Source of the DNA: JAVHLK01 sp043806215
GTDB lineage: Bacteria > Desulfobacterota > Desulfomonilia > Desulfomonilales > Desulfomonilaceae
Assembly: GCA_043806215.1 (NCBI GenBank)
Contig: JAZDHD010000176.1
Coordinates: forward strand, 1 to 64,000
Direction: 5' to 3'
DNA length: 64,000 nt
Part shown: piece by piece, positions 26,280-35,527 of the stretch
Position numbering within the stretch: position 1 is the first letter of the stretch
How the letters are laid out: each line of letters opens with the position of its first letter
Position numbers and translations under genes: made by a program
Notes under the pieces: generated by a model
Told to the model about the DNA's origin: nothing
Databases searched by the model: none
What the model saw: only the letters and a program-made list of their open reading frames with translations

Positions 26280-28883
26280 TTGCAAATGATCAATTCTAGA
26301 ATGAAGGGACCGAAGAAGACCAGGGCGTGGGTTCTGTTCGTCGATAAGTTGGCGGACCGCGTCATCACCATCGGCGGCATCTTGGTGATTGGGGCGGTGC
26401 TGGGAATGATGGTTTTCTTCATTTATGAGATAGCCCCTTTGTTCAAGGGGGGATCGGTCGACGCGCAATACGGTTACCGTCTCGGGAAAACGCCGGAATC
26501 ACCGCTCGGGGTCTTCCTTGACGATTACAACACCATTGCGGCGGCCGTCGGCGCAGACGGCGGAGTTGTCGCCTGGCACGCGAAGACCGGCAGGTCATTG
26601 ACCACCCCCTCCTTCGCGCTTGGGGGGAAAAAGGTAACCGCCTTCTCTCGGGACATCGACGGGTCCGATGTGGCATTCGGGTTTTCGGACGGCACGGTCC
26701 GTCTCGGGAAAATACGGTTTGAGAACACCGTCTTGCCTGCCGACAAGCTTCCCAAGGAGGCCGTGAAGCTGAATGAGGACGATTTTACCGACAACGGGGC
26801 GGTCTACTCGACCGTCCCGGGTAATCAGATCCGAAAAGTCGTCATCAGGATCGAACTGGAAGAGGAAATCCTCTTTTCTGAAACCCACAGCCCAATCACG
26901 GCAATCGACTGCCGCGTAGTCGAATTCGGCGAGAAACCTACGAAGACGTTGCTCGTGGTGGACGGCAAAGGAGCGGGAACGTTCAGCTCGATACAATCAA
27001 AGCTGAATCTGTTTACCAGAAAGTCCGTAACCAAGGTGACCAAAACGGCCCTGCCGCCCCTACCGGAACCAACTACCGCGGTGTTTGCCCTGGTTAACGA
27101 TACCGGAGATTCGGTCTACCTTGCCGAAAAGAATGGCCGAGTGTACCGGTACCGGACGGCGGCAGGCGAGAAGCCCTTTTTGGCCGAGGCGGTGAATTTG
27201 TTGCCGGACGGGGTGGAAATCACCGAACTCGGATTTCTCCTCGGCGGCCGCTCGCTGGTAATGGGGGGCTCGGACGGTTCGGTGAACATTTACTTCCTTC
27301 TCAAACGGGACGATGCTCATTCCAAGGACGGTCATACTCTCGTGCGGACCAGGAGATTCGAGCCCCACGGATCGGCCGTCACCGGCCTAAGTCCCAGTCG
27401 CCGGGGAAAAACATTCGCCACGTCGGATGCCTCCGGGGAGATCCTGATACGTCACGGCACGAGCCGGAAAACGATCCTGCGTCTCTCGCAAACGGGAGAA
27501 AGGTCCCGTCTTCTGCAGGCTCTCGTTCTGTCTCCTCGGCTCAACGGCCTCCTTGCTTTGAACCGTGACGGCACGGCCCGTTTCTGGGAGCTTGACATTC
27601 CGCATCCGGAGATATCGTTGGGAACGCTCTTTGGAGAGGTGTGGTATGAAGGCTACCCGGAACCTTCATATACCTGGCAATCCACCGGGGCTACGGACGC
27701 ATTCGAGCCGAAGCTGTCTTTACGGCCGTTGATATTCGGTACGATAAAGGCCACGTTCTACTCGCTCCTGTTTGCGATTCCCCTGGCATTGTCGGCGGCC
27801 ATTTATACTTCCGAGTTCTTGCCCCACAGGATCCGCGGAAAAGTTAAGCCCGTGATGGAGATCATGGCATCCCTACCCTCGGTGGTGCTGGGATTCGTGG
27901 CCGCATTGGTTCTGGCTCCTCTTGTCGAAACATGGATAGCGGCAATTGTTCTGGCATTCGTCGTCATACCGTTGTCGCTCATAATGGCCGCATACCTGTG
28001 GCAGGTGCTTCCGCCCGCGATTGCCTTGCGGTTCCAGGGAATCCCCAAGTTCTGTCTTATGTTCGCGATTGTGGGGGCGGCCGTCTACGCAGCGTATCTG
28101 TCCGGACCGGCTTTCGAGTATCTGTTCTTCGATGGAGACTTCCGCTTATGGCTAAGCAGCGACAAGGGATCTTCGGCTCCTTTCGTCTTCCTCTTGACCC
28201 TTCCCTTTATGGCAATCGTCGTCGGCATTGGAGCCTCGAGGCTCATTGGATACCGTCTCAACCGATATTTGAAGAGTCTTCGGATGCCGTATTCAGCCAT
28301 TCTCGATATGTTTCGGTGGCTTGGGCTCGCCGCTGTGACCGTGATCCTTTCCTACGTCGCCGCAATGGCCGCACAAGCAGTGGGAGTGGATCCTCGGGGC
28401 TGGGTTGTCGGCACCTATGTGCAACGGAACACGCTGGTCGTCGGTTTTGCCATGGGGTTCGCGGTGATTCCGATCATCTATACGCTGGCTGAGGATGCGC
28501 TCAATGCGGTTCCCGAACACCTTAGGTCGGCGAGCCTCGGATGCGGGGCCACCCTCTGGCAAACCGCCATATGGATCGTCCTTCCCACGGCGTTGAGCGG
28601 CGTCTTTTCGGCAGTAATGATCGGCATGGGCCGGGCCGTGGGTGAAACCATGATCGTTGTGATGTCCGCCGGGAACACCCCGCTCATGGACTGGAACGTA
28701 TTCAACGGCCTGAGGGCCCTGTCGGCCAATATCGCCGTGGAGCTTCCCGAGGCCCCGAAAGACGGCACGCTGTACCGTGTCCTGTTCTTGACCGGGCTCA
28801 TACTCTTCTCTATGACTTTTGTTATCAACACCATAGCTGAGCTGGTACGTCTGCGCTTCCGCAAACGTTCCATGCAGTTGTAA
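26280..28883 (+). CDS. pstC: Phosphate ABC transporter permease PstC with extracytoplasmic beta-propeller
   Basis: 867 aa from a TTG at 26280, or two codons fewer from the ATG at 26286. One membrane helix (~28-52) is followed by a ~400-residue domain of repeated four-stranded blades ('GVVAWHAKTGRSL', 'VAFGFSDGTVRLGKI', 'SLVMGGSDGSVNIYF', 'TFATSDASGEILIRH') reading as a WD40/quinoprotein-like propeller. Then comes the normal permease core with six helices and the EAA-type loop 'LRSASLGCGATLWQTAIWIVLP'. Ordinary PstC is about 300 aa, so the propeller is an insertion between helices 1 and 2 facing the periplasm. Its ligand is unknown. Confidence 0.88.
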   Translation: MQMINSRMKGPKKTRAWVLFVDKLADRVITIGGILVIGAVLGMMVFFIYEIAPLFKGGSVDAQYGYRLGKTPESPLGVFLDDYNTIAAAVGADGGVVAWHAKTGRSLTTPSFALGGKKVTAFSRDIDGSDVAFGFSDGTVRLGKIRFENTVLPADKLPKEAVKLNEDDFTDNGAVYSTVPGNQIRKVVIRIELEEEILFSETHSPITAIDCRVVEFGEKPTKTLLVVDGKGAGTFSSIQSKLNLFTRKSVTKVTKTALPPLPEPTTAVFALVNDTGDSVYLAEKNGRVYRYRTAAGEKPFLAEAVNLLPDGVEITELGFLLGGRSLVMGGSDGSVNIYFLLKRDDAHSKDGHTLVRTRRFEPHGSAVTGLSPSRRGKTFATSDASGEILIRHGTSRKTILRLSQTGERSRLLQALVLSPRLNGLLALNRDGTARFWELDIPHPEISLGTLFGEVWYEGYPEPSYTWQSTGATDAFEPKLSLRPLIFGTIKATFYSLLFAIPLALSAAIYTSEFLPHRIRGKVKPVMEIMASLPSVVLGFVAALVLAPLVETWIAAIVLAFVVIPLSLIMAAYLWQVLPPAIALRFQGIPKFCLMFAIVGAAVYAAYLSGPAFEYLFFDGDFRLWLSSDKGSSAPFVFLLTLPFMAIVVGIGASRLIGYRLNRYLKSLRMPYSAILDMFRWLGLAAVTVILSYVAAMAAQAVGVDPRGWVVGTYVQRNTLVVGFAMGFAVIPIIYTLAEDALNAVPEHLRSASLGCGATLWQTAIWIVLPTALSGVFSAVMIGMGRAVGETMIVVMSAGNTPLMDWNVFNGLRALSANIAVELPEAPKDGTLYRVLFLTGLILFSMTFVINTIAELVRLRFRKRSMQL

Positions 28884-29047
28884 AGGCATAGTAGCCGGCA
28901 CGCGGCAGTATCCCCAACGATTCCGCCGGCGGGTCCCGGCTGCAAGCGGATTTTCTTGACCGGCCGGGACCGCACGACAGGGCAGGTAAAGAGACAGTGA
29001 TCCCTTCGACCGGACATGGAAAGGACAGCGGAGAAGAGATAGTGTGC

Positions 29048-30754
29048 ATGAAAACCCCTCAGCGATCCCTAAAAGCATCTTTGGTCTGGGATTTCAAGGC
29101 ACGGGGCGAGCCCTTTCTCTGGGGGTTGGGCGGTTCACTTGCGATCGGCATCCTGATGATTATCGGGTTCGTGGTTCTCATTGTCTACAATGGAGTTCTC
29201 ACGTTTTATCCCAAGCCCATCGAGAAGGTTGTACTCAAAGACGGGACCGTCTTGGCCGGAGAGTTGACGCGCTCGGAAATATTTCGGCCGAGCCCGGAGA
29301 CCCTCAAGAGCATCGGCGTACAGGACGGGCAATTGCCTGAACGCGGTAAGGGTTATGCGAAACGCAATCTGTACCGCACGGGAAACTTTGATCTGTACAA
29401 TGAGGATTTCCGCTGGGTCGCCGATTTCAACGTAGCCGAGGTCCTCCACCCCCGGGACCTGATCTTTATCGAGAGGTTGGAATGGGGCCCGTTTATCGGT
29501 ACCATCAAGTCGGCCGATTTTAACGGAAACATCGTGTCCGGGGAATCGCTGAATTGGGATAAACTCAGGCTGCAACATAAACAGGCCGAGAGGAGAAGGA
29601 AGAAGATCAAAGAGATAGAGCGCGACCGGATGGGCGCGATAAACCACTCACTCGAGCGGAACCGGTTGAGGCTCAAGAAGATCGGAATGAATCATGGAAC
29701 CCACGGCGCAGCGTATCTCAAGGCACAACAGGATGCCAAAGCAGGCGAGGAGGAGTTGCGGTCACTCCACGATGAACTGTCCAGAGAAGCGTCGATCCTC
29801 AAGGAACTCGACGCTAGATTCACCATAACGCCGTCCGACGTGGGAGGCCGCGAAATCAAGCTCAAGATATCCGATATGGTTCGGTTCTATCGGGCCAACT
29901 CGCTCACTTTCGCGGAAAAGCTCGGCATATACCTTTCCCGGTGGTGGGAATTCTTGACCGACGAGCCCCGTGAAGCGAACACCGAGGGCGGGGTCATGCC
30001 TGCAATATTCGGGACGTTGTGCATGACGGTCCTCATGTCGTTGGCGGTGGCTCCATTCGGCGTCATAGCGGCCCTGTATTTGAGGGAGTATGCAAAGCAG
30101 GGGCGGCTTGTTTCCCTTGTCAGGATTTGCGTCAATAACCTTGCCGGTGTTCCCTCGATCGTCTACGGGGTCTTCGGATTGGGATTCTTTGCGTATGTGC
30201 TTGGCGGGAGCATAGATCAGATTTTCTTCCCGGAGAGGCTTCCCAGTCCTACCTTCGGCACCGGCGGGCTCCTTTGGGCCTCCTTGACCCTGGCCCTGCT
30301 CACCGTGCCCGTCGTTATTGTCGCCACGGAGGAAGCGTTGGCGTCCGTTCCCCAGTCCATGCGCGAGGGCTCGCTTGCCTGCGGCGCGTCGAAATGGCAG
30401 ACGATACGGTACATTGTTTTGCCCCGTGCAATGCCGGGCATCATGACGGGACTCATTCTGGCCATGGCCAGAGGTGCCGGCGAGGTGGCCCCCCTGATGT
30501 TGATCGGTGTGGTCAAAATGGCGCCGGAACTGCCCATCGACAGCTTCTTCCCGTACATTCATCTCGAGAGAAGCTTCATGCATCTTGGATTCCAGATCTA
30601 TGACGTCGGTTTCCAGTCTCGGAACTCCGAAGCGGCCAAGCCGATGGTCTTCGTCACGACCCTGCTCCTCATATCCCTTGTGTTCATGATGAATGCGGCA
30701 TCGATCGTGCTTCGCAACCGTCTGAAACGAAAGTTCTTCACCGGCCACTTTTAG
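29048..30754 (+). CDS. pstA: Phosphate ABC transporter permease PstA with extracytoplasmic domain
   Basis: 568 aa from the ATG at 29048; an in-frame start at 28997 would add 17 residues. After a first membrane helix (~25-48) there is a ~230-residue periplasmic insertion with beta strands and a charged coiled coil ('RRRKKIKEIERDRMGAINHSLERN' region). The permease core follows, with 'NNLAGVPSIVYGVFGLG' and the EAA loop 'MREGSLACGASKWQTIRYIVLP'. Typical PstA is about 290 aa. The enlarged domain parallels the one in PstC, and the two probably interact. Confidence 0.88.
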   Translation: MKTPQRSLKASLVWDFKARGEPFLWGLGGSLAIGILMIIGFVVLIVYNGVLTFYPKPIEKVVLKDGTVLAGELTRSEIFRPSPETLKSIGVQDGQLPERGKGYAKRNLYRTGNFDLYNEDFRWVADFNVAEVLHPRDLIFIERLEWGPFIGTIKSADFNGNIVSGESLNWDKLRLQHKQAERRRKKIKEIERDRMGAINHSLERNRLRLKKIGMNHGTHGAAYLKAQQDAKAGEEELRSLHDELSREASILKELDARFTITPSDVGGREIKLKISDMVRFYRANSLTFAEKLGIYLSRWWEFLTDEPREANTEGGVMPAIFGTLCMTVLMSLAVAPFGVIAALYLREYAKQGRLVSLVRICVNNLAGVPSIVYGVFGLGFFAYVLGGSIDQIFFPERLPSPTFGTGGLLWASLTLALLTVPVVIVATEEALASVPQSMREGSLACGASKWQTIRYIVLPRAMPGIMTGLILAMARGAGEVAPLMLIGVVKMAPELPIDSFFPYIHLERSFMHLGFQIYDVGFQSRNSEAAKPMVFVTTLLLISLVFMMNAASIVLRNRLKRKFFTGHF

Positions 30755-30902
30755 GTCTATTTCCTCCGTCCTTCCGATGGGGTATTATTGCACGCGTCGG
30801 ATGTGGTCTGCTTCAGGCTGTTGCTCGGAATCGTTTCCGGCTGATGAGTGCGGAGAAGAAGTGTGGGCACGAGGCGGGCGGTGCTCCACGGAGGTGGAAT
30901 AC

Positions 30903-31715
30903 ATGGCGGCTGAGCATCAGGATACCAACGAGACCGTATACCATGTCAAGAACGGTCCCGAGGGGACTCTGCTCTCAATTAAGGATTTTTGTCTTTGGTA
31001 CGGCTCTGCTCAAGCATTGTTCGACGTATCCATGCATGTGGAGAAAGGGCTTGTCACCGCGTTGATCGGACCCTCCGGATGCGGCAAGTCAACACTCTTG
31101 CGTGCCATAAACCGGATGAACGATCTTATCGACGGACTGAAGACCTCCGGACGGATCATGCTCGACGGGACCAACATTTATGAACCGTCCGTGGACGTGA
31201 TCGGACTCCGGAAGCTCATGGGCATGGTGTTCCAGAAACCCAATCCATTCCCCATGTCCATAGCGGACAACGTGATCTACCCACTGCGGGTTGAAGGGAT
31301 CCGCGACCGGAGAATCCTGCGGGAGACCGTGGAAAGTGCCTTAAAGGGAGCGGCCCTGTGGGATGAGGTGGAGGATCGGCTGGCCGAAAACGCCCTGAGC
31401 CTCTCCGGCGGACAACAGCAGCGTCTCTGTATTGCCCGGGCCATAGCGGGAGAGCCGGAAGTGCTGCTCATGGACGAACCTTGTTCCGCATTGGACCCGG
31501 TAGCCACCGCAAAGATCGAAGACTTGATCGACGAACTGAGAGGCCGGTACACCATAGTCATTGTCACCCACAACATGCAGCAAGCGGCACGGGTCTCGGA
31601 TAACACTGCGTTCATGTACCTCGGCAAGCTCATTGAATACGGAGAGACGTCCGTGATCTTTACAAATCCAAAAGTTGAAAAGACCATGGAGTATGTGACG
31701 GGACGATTCGGTTAG
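30903..31715 (+). CDS. pstB: Phosphate ABC transporter ATP-binding protein
   Basis: 270 aa from the ATG at 30903, which has GGAGG upstream; a longer frame to 30777 has an unlikely Cys-rich leader. Walker A is 'GPSGCGKST', the signature is 'LSGGQQQRLCIARAIA', Walker B is 'VLLMDEPCSALDP', and the H-loop is 'THNMQQAARVSD'. It also has the PstB-specific 'GMVFQKPNPFPMSI'. It powers PstCA. phoU does not follow, unlike in many operons. Confidence 0.94.
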   Translation: MAAEHQDTNETVYHVKNGPEGTLLSIKDFCLWYGSAQALFDVSMHVEKGLVTALIGPSGCGKSTLLRAINRMNDLIDGLKTSGRIMLDGTNIYEPSVDVIGLRKLMGMVFQKPNPFPMSIADNVIYPLRVEGIRDRRILRETVESALKGAALWDEVEDRLAENALSLSGGQQQRLCIARAIAGEPEVLLMDEPCSALDPVATAKIEDLIDELRGRYTIVIVTHNMQQAARVSDNTAFMYLGKLIEYGETSVIFTNPKVEKTMEYVTGRFG

Positions 31716-31820
31716 GGCCGGGATTTAGACCAACCGTCATGCCCGCAGGAAGTATCCTGCCCGGGCTCCTCCGGGAGGGCTTTCGGGTGAACGTCGACAA
31801 TACGCACCAAGAGGGAGGCA

Positions 31821-32060
31821 ATGGCGAAGAAGAAAGAACGGGAATTCATGCTCAAGGGAGGACAACTCCTGGCGGTCGGAGACATCATACGGATCGGAGA
31901 GCGGGACTCTCCATTGAAGTGTCGAGTCCTCTCATGCCTGGGTACGGACGACGGGGGATGCCTTGCAAGTCTCGAAGTGCTCGATGGCGAACGAAAAGGC
32001 GAGAGGATCAAGACAAGATTAATGCCGGGAAATCCCGATGGAGGAAGTGAAGAGGCGTGA
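31821..32060 (+). CDS. Small basic protein of unknown function (79 aa)
   Basis: The ATG has GGGAGG upstream. The protein is soluble with a basic N-terminus ('AKKKEREFMLKGGQLLAVGDIIRI') and reads as a small beta barrel; 'GDIIRIGERDSPLKCRVLSC' is carbohydrate- or RNA-binding-like in outline only. It may be cotranscribed with pstB, 105 bases upstream. No family recognised. Confidence 0.55.
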   Translation: MAKKKEREFMLKGGQLLAVGDIIRIGERDSPLKCRVLSCLGTDDGGCLASLEVLDGERKGERIKTRLMPGNPDGGSEEA

Positions 32061-32484
32061 TTGAATTGGACTCCGGGCCGGGCACGACGGGCCACGAAAA
32101 TCCCTTGGTGGGACAGGCGTCTCGCCCGTCAATGAGTGGCAGGATGCCCGTCCCGCCAGGACCGGACAGAGCCCGGTGGACAGGCATTCCCAGGCGGAGC
32201 CCGGGAACGAGAAGGCCTCTCCGGGCACGGAGGCCCGGGCTACGGAAGACTGCCCCGAAGCTCAGTCTGGAAGACGACCGGCAGGATGCCGGTCCCACTG
32301 GAGAGGACGCTGCCCGTCATCTTCGTGGGATGGGCGTCCCTGCCCGTCATCTTCGTGGGATGGGCGTCCCTGCCCGTCTTCTTCGTGGGATGGGCGTCCC
32401 TGCCCGTCTTCTTCCGGGCCGGGCCGTGTGCCCGCCGTCTCACCGGCGAAGGCCGGGGTCCACCTCACTCCCCGCGGAGAACGT
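32061..32484. repeat. GC-rich repeat block
   Basis: No gene is supported here. The block holds CGGGCACGGAGGCCCGGG palindromes (32220-32240), three perfect or near-perfect 30-bp tandem copies at 32311-32400, and a GCGAAGGCCGGGGTCCA element at about 32445-32462 related to those at 35783, 51946 and 52666. Confidence 0.7.
32311..32414 (+). repeat. 30-bp tandem repeat, three full copies plus a partial
   Basis: The unit begins TGCCCGTCATCTTCGTGG and occurs at 32311, 32341 and 32371 with one substitution in the third (CAT to CTT). A 14-base partial begins at 32401. The unit recurs singly at 51900 and, reversed, near 52689 and 52806. It lacks the spacers a CRISPR array would have. Confidence 0.85.
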
Positions 32485-32997
32485 TCACGCAACCGTTGCC
32501 GTACCGGTCTCCCGGAACCTTTTCAGAGCGCCCGACAACATGTTGATGTGTCCCATCTCGGCCAGAATGAGTCTGTCTATTTCCGACTTACCGTTGGGGT
32601 CGGGAAGAATCTCCTTCATCCCCAAGAAAAACGTCACGGAGTCCTTTTCGAATTGCAGGGCCACATCGAAGACGTCAATGGGACTTTTCACGTTCTTCAA
32701 GCGGTCTTCGGCCTTTTCTTTCGTGAATATGTGAGTATCGGCCGTAGCTTGCAGGTAGCTTTCGGCAAGACCCTCGGGATCCCACACCGCGTCCGCTGGA
32801 AGTGAATCCGGCAGCAGACTTCGCAGCGTCTTGAATGTCAAGACGTGGCCCGCCTCCATTTCCGCCAGTTGTTCGAGGATCTGCTTCGCCTCGGACGATT
32901 GAGAAATTGCCGCCGCGCCCCGGTAAAAAGCTTCGCCGTTTTCTTCTATGCGCACGGCCATGGTGAACACGTCATCTGCTGTACCGAAAACAAACAT
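32485..32997 (-). CDS. Ferritin-like / rubrerythrin-family protein
   Basis: 170 aa from the ATG at 32997 with AAAGGAGG upstream. The four-helix ferritin-like pattern shows paired metal ligands: 'RIEENGEAFYRGAA', 'LAEMEAGHVLTF', 'ALQFEKDSVTFFLGM' and 'ILAEMGHINML'. These supply the Glu and ExxH residues of a di-iron site. No rubredoxin-like Cys4 tail follows, so it is a domain-only form. Such proteins detoxify peroxide or handle iron in anaerobes. Confidence 0.85.
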   Translation of the reverse strand: MFVFGTADDVFTMAVRIEENGEAFYRGAAAISQSSEAKQILEQLAEMEAGHVLTFKTLRSLLPDSLPADAVWDPEGLAESYLQATADTHIFTKEKAEDRLKNVKSPIDVFDVALQFEKDSVTFFLGMKEILPDPNGKSEIDRLILAEMGHINMLSGALKRFRETGTATVA

Positions 32998-33170
32998 GAA
33001 AAAAGCCTCCTTTGATAAAAAGAAAGACCGAACGGTTCTATTCCTTTTCCGGCATCTCAAGGGTCCGCAAGCCTCGGGACCCGATATGTCGATGGGACCG
33101 TCCTTGCGGACGGGTCCGGGTGCGTTGTCTCGATAACAACGGCAAAAACTGGAAAAATTGCGTTTCTTAT

Positions 33171-34160
33171 TCAGTCTATCTTCTTGTAGACGTTCAGTCC
33201 GATTTTCTCTTCGCGCCCCAGGACCAACTGATTTCCGCCTGTTGAAGCAATAATGATTGTCTTTCCCGACTTAGAGGGACCCAATTCTTGGGACAGGTCC
33301 ACGGTGAGAATCAGCGTGTCTCCGGTCACCGCCATTTCGACATTCTTGAACGCGGCCCGTCTTCCACGGGCAGGCTTCTTGCTCTCTTGCCGATAGATGT
33401 TCAAACCGATTTTCTCGTCTCTTCCCGGAATCGCCTTGTTTCCCTCACTGGTGGCCACGATCGTGGTCTTGCCCGATTTCGAAGGCCCCAGATCCTTGGA
33501 AAGATCCACCGTGATGGCAAGGATGTCTCCCTCGACCCGTATCTCCGCGTTTTTCATAGCCAATCGCCGCGGCTTCGCTGGCGCCTTCTTTGCGCTCGTA
33601 CCGGGCGGCTCGGCGGCCTGCTGCAATTCCTGCCCGTCCGCCGTAAAATGATACTCGTCACTATTTGCCCCTGCGGGCAACTGCACCACCGCGCATGAAT
33701 CGTCCATCAGGAATGCCCGGATATCGTCATCCGCTTCAATGAGACGTTTGAGTTCCTCATCACCGATTGCGGCCGAATCATAACCTGATTGCTCAGCCCA
33801 TGACTTTAGCTTGATCAAATCCGCGTTGGGGTGCTCGACAATCATTCTCGCCGCGGCCCTGACAAAAGCCCTCGCTTTGCCGAAATCGCGAAATGCCGCC
33901 TCGAAAGACCTGACCAAATCCATCACTCTCATCATCTTGCCGGACTCGACAAATCCGTTTTCCGGATCCGTCATGAGGTGTCTCCAGCGGTTCGATGTCG
34001 GGGTTCCGACTTCCCTGTAGTAGTTGTGAAAGTCTTCGGCACTTATCGAAAATTCGAAACCTCCGTCGGTTCTCAACCTGAACGGCGAAGAAGAATCATC
34101 CAGAAGATCCACTACAATCCCTGGCCGTGCGCCGAGGAATTGTTCGTAACGGTTCGCCAT
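33171..34160 (-). CDS. Uncharacterised protein with a duplicated C-terminal beta domain
   Basis: 329 aa from the second of two adjacent ATGs (34160), with GGAG five to eight bases upstream. Residues 1-195 are an unknown, mostly helical part. The C-terminus carries two tandem ~55-residue units, each with 'VDLSK/QE/DLGPSKSGKT', then 'G.E/DEKIGLN.Y'. Both begin 'KN.E..V.GD.L..TVDLS'. I recall this unit as a recurrent C-terminal domain of uncertain role in other bacterial proteins. A Lys/Pro/Ala-rich linker separates it from the first half. Probably cytoplasmic; function unknown. Confidence 0.68.
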   Translation of the reverse strand: MANRYEQFLGARPGIVVDLLDDSSSPFRLRTDGGFEFSISAEDFHNYYREVGTPTSNRWRHLMTDPENGFVESGKMMRVMDLVRSFEAAFRDFGKARAFVRAAARMIVEHPNADLIKLKSWAEQSGYDSAAIGDEELKRLIEADDDIRAFLMDDSCAVVQLPAGANSDEYHFTADGQELQQAAEPPGTSAKKAPAKPRRLAMKNAEIRVEGDILAITVDLSKDLGPSKSGKTTIVATSEGNKAIPGRDEKIGLNIYRQESKKPARGRRAAFKNVEMAVTGDTLILTVDLSQELGPSKSGKTIIIASTGGNQLVLGREEKIGLNVYKKID

Positions 34161-34555
34161 CATGTCTCCTTTCCAAGGATGAAAAGAGTCATCATATCGG
34201 ACTATGTTCCTTACGTCCAGAGTTCATGTTGACCCGCATCCCGGATCAAGGAAATTCAAAGACATCGCAAGGCCTTAGATTTCGCAGGGATGGTGCCTCT
34301 GGGCCTCCCCCCGACCATTTAACCGGCTGGTGTCACAAGTACCTCCGGGGCGAGTTCGCGAATGGCCAAGTAGGGAATTCGTGGGAATTCGGGGAAGATG
34401 TAGCGGATCATGACGATGGTGGAATGAGCCGGGATGGTGTCGAAATCCCTGACCCCGCTCCGCCCGCCGCAATGACATGACGAGTCCGATCGTAGTCATT
34501 GCGAAGCGAAGTAATCGCGTCGGAAGCGGCACCCTTCCTGCACGCGGGAGTTGGG
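34161..34555. other. Gap with a GTCATTGCGAA-type repeat
   Basis: No gene is supported. A degenerate GTCATTGCGAAGCGAAGTAATCGCG copy at 34495-34519 matches the element family seen at 14672. AT content rises near 34175-34215, where a promoter for the gene at 33171 is expected, but I could not fix one. Confidence 0.45.
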
Positions 34556-35527
34556 TTAGGCCCTGCTGGAGCCGCCACGGCAGAATTGCCTTGCGGCCTC
34601 ATAGGCCCATCTCACGCTCTCGTGTCTCATTTGCGCGAAGAGGCCGCTGCTCGTCGCAAAGATGAATCCCCCGCCGGGGGCGCCGGCGGTCATGACCCGG
34701 CGGACCTGCCGTTCGATTTCCTCCCGGTCCGTGGAATGAACGAGATGCATCGGGTCCAGGTTGCCCCACAAGCAAATCTGCGGGCCGTATTCCTGCTTTA
34801 CCGCGGCCAAGTCCATGCCCGCGGCTTCTTCGAGTCCCTGCAGGCCGGCGAACCCCGCACCGACAATCGCGTGCAACACATTTCTCAGGTCGCCATCCGA
34901 GTGAAAGAACACGGGAACACCGAGTTCTTTCATTTCTCCCAGGAGGGAACCAATGGACGGGAAGTACCGGTCATCCATCATGGATACGGGAACGTACGTT
35001 CCACCGTTATAGGCGATGTCGTCTGCAAGGAGGCAGGCCTGGGCGCCCCGTTCCACGGCCGAGCGGGCCAACCGGGCGTTGACCCCCGCAGCCTTGCGGA
35101 AAATCGTCTTGACGCTCTCGTCCCCGCGGTAGAGGGCGATCATGAAATCCTGAAAACCCATGGCAACATTGGCCCAGAAGAAGCCGCCGTTCAGCATGGC
35201 AAACACGAAAGCCCCGCTCTCGGTTCGCCATCGTTCCAGGTCGATCCACTCACTGGGTGCGGGCGGCGGTCGGTCGCTCATAAGATCCTCTATTGACATT
35301 GACGGAGGCGGGAGGCAGATCAGATCGAGCCCGAGAATTTCCAGGAACTCCCGCCGGCAGGAAAAGCCAACTTCGGTCCGGCCGAGAACGCTGCCAACCA
35401 GTGCGTCGTCGATGCAAAGCTCCCCCATGGGCGGCCGGTCCAAGGGTTGGCGAGCGACGGCCCTCAGCACGCGCTCCCGGGAACTCAACTCAAGAACCGG
35501 GCTATTCCGCCCTGAAATGTCATCCAT
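34556..35527 (-). CDS. Uroporphyrinogen decarboxylase (UroD) family protein
   Basis: 323 aa from the ATG at 35527, preceded by ACGAGG. UroD-fold features include 'SSRERVLRAVARQPLDRPP', 'ADDIAYNGGTYVP', 'PVFFHSDGDLRNVL' and 'CLWGNLDPMHLVHS'. In methyltransferase relatives (MtaA, CmuA, MtbA) the H-x-D/C segment binds zinc, but heme-type UroD differs; here 'HSDGD' suggests the corrinoid-methyltransferase-like group common in anaerobes. It is a single gene between repeat blocks, so the substrate cannot be told. Confidence 0.82.
   Translation of the reverse strand: MDDISGRNSPVLELSSRERVLRAVARQPLDRPPMGELCIDDALVGSVLGRTEVGFSCRREFLEILGLDLICLPPPSMSIEDLMSDRPPPAPSEWIDLERWRTESGAFVFAMLNGGFFWANVAMGFQDFMIALYRGDESVKTIFRKAAGVNARLARSAVERGAQACLLADDIAYNGGTYVPVSMMDDRYFPSIGSLLGEMKELGVPVFFHSDGDLRNVLHAIVGAGFAGLQGLEEAAGMDLAAVKQEYGPQICLWGNLDPMHLVHSTDREEIERQVRRVMTAGAPGGGFIFATSSGLFAQMRHESVRWAYEAARQFCRGGSSRA

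Noticed and set aside
32311..32414. CRISPR array
   Set aside because: The repeats are directly adjacent with no unique spacers, and no cas gene is present.
33171..34160. P-loop ATPase based on 'SKSGKT'
   Set aside because: The motif lacks GxxxxGK[ST] spacing, occurs twice within short beta units, and no Walker B follows.
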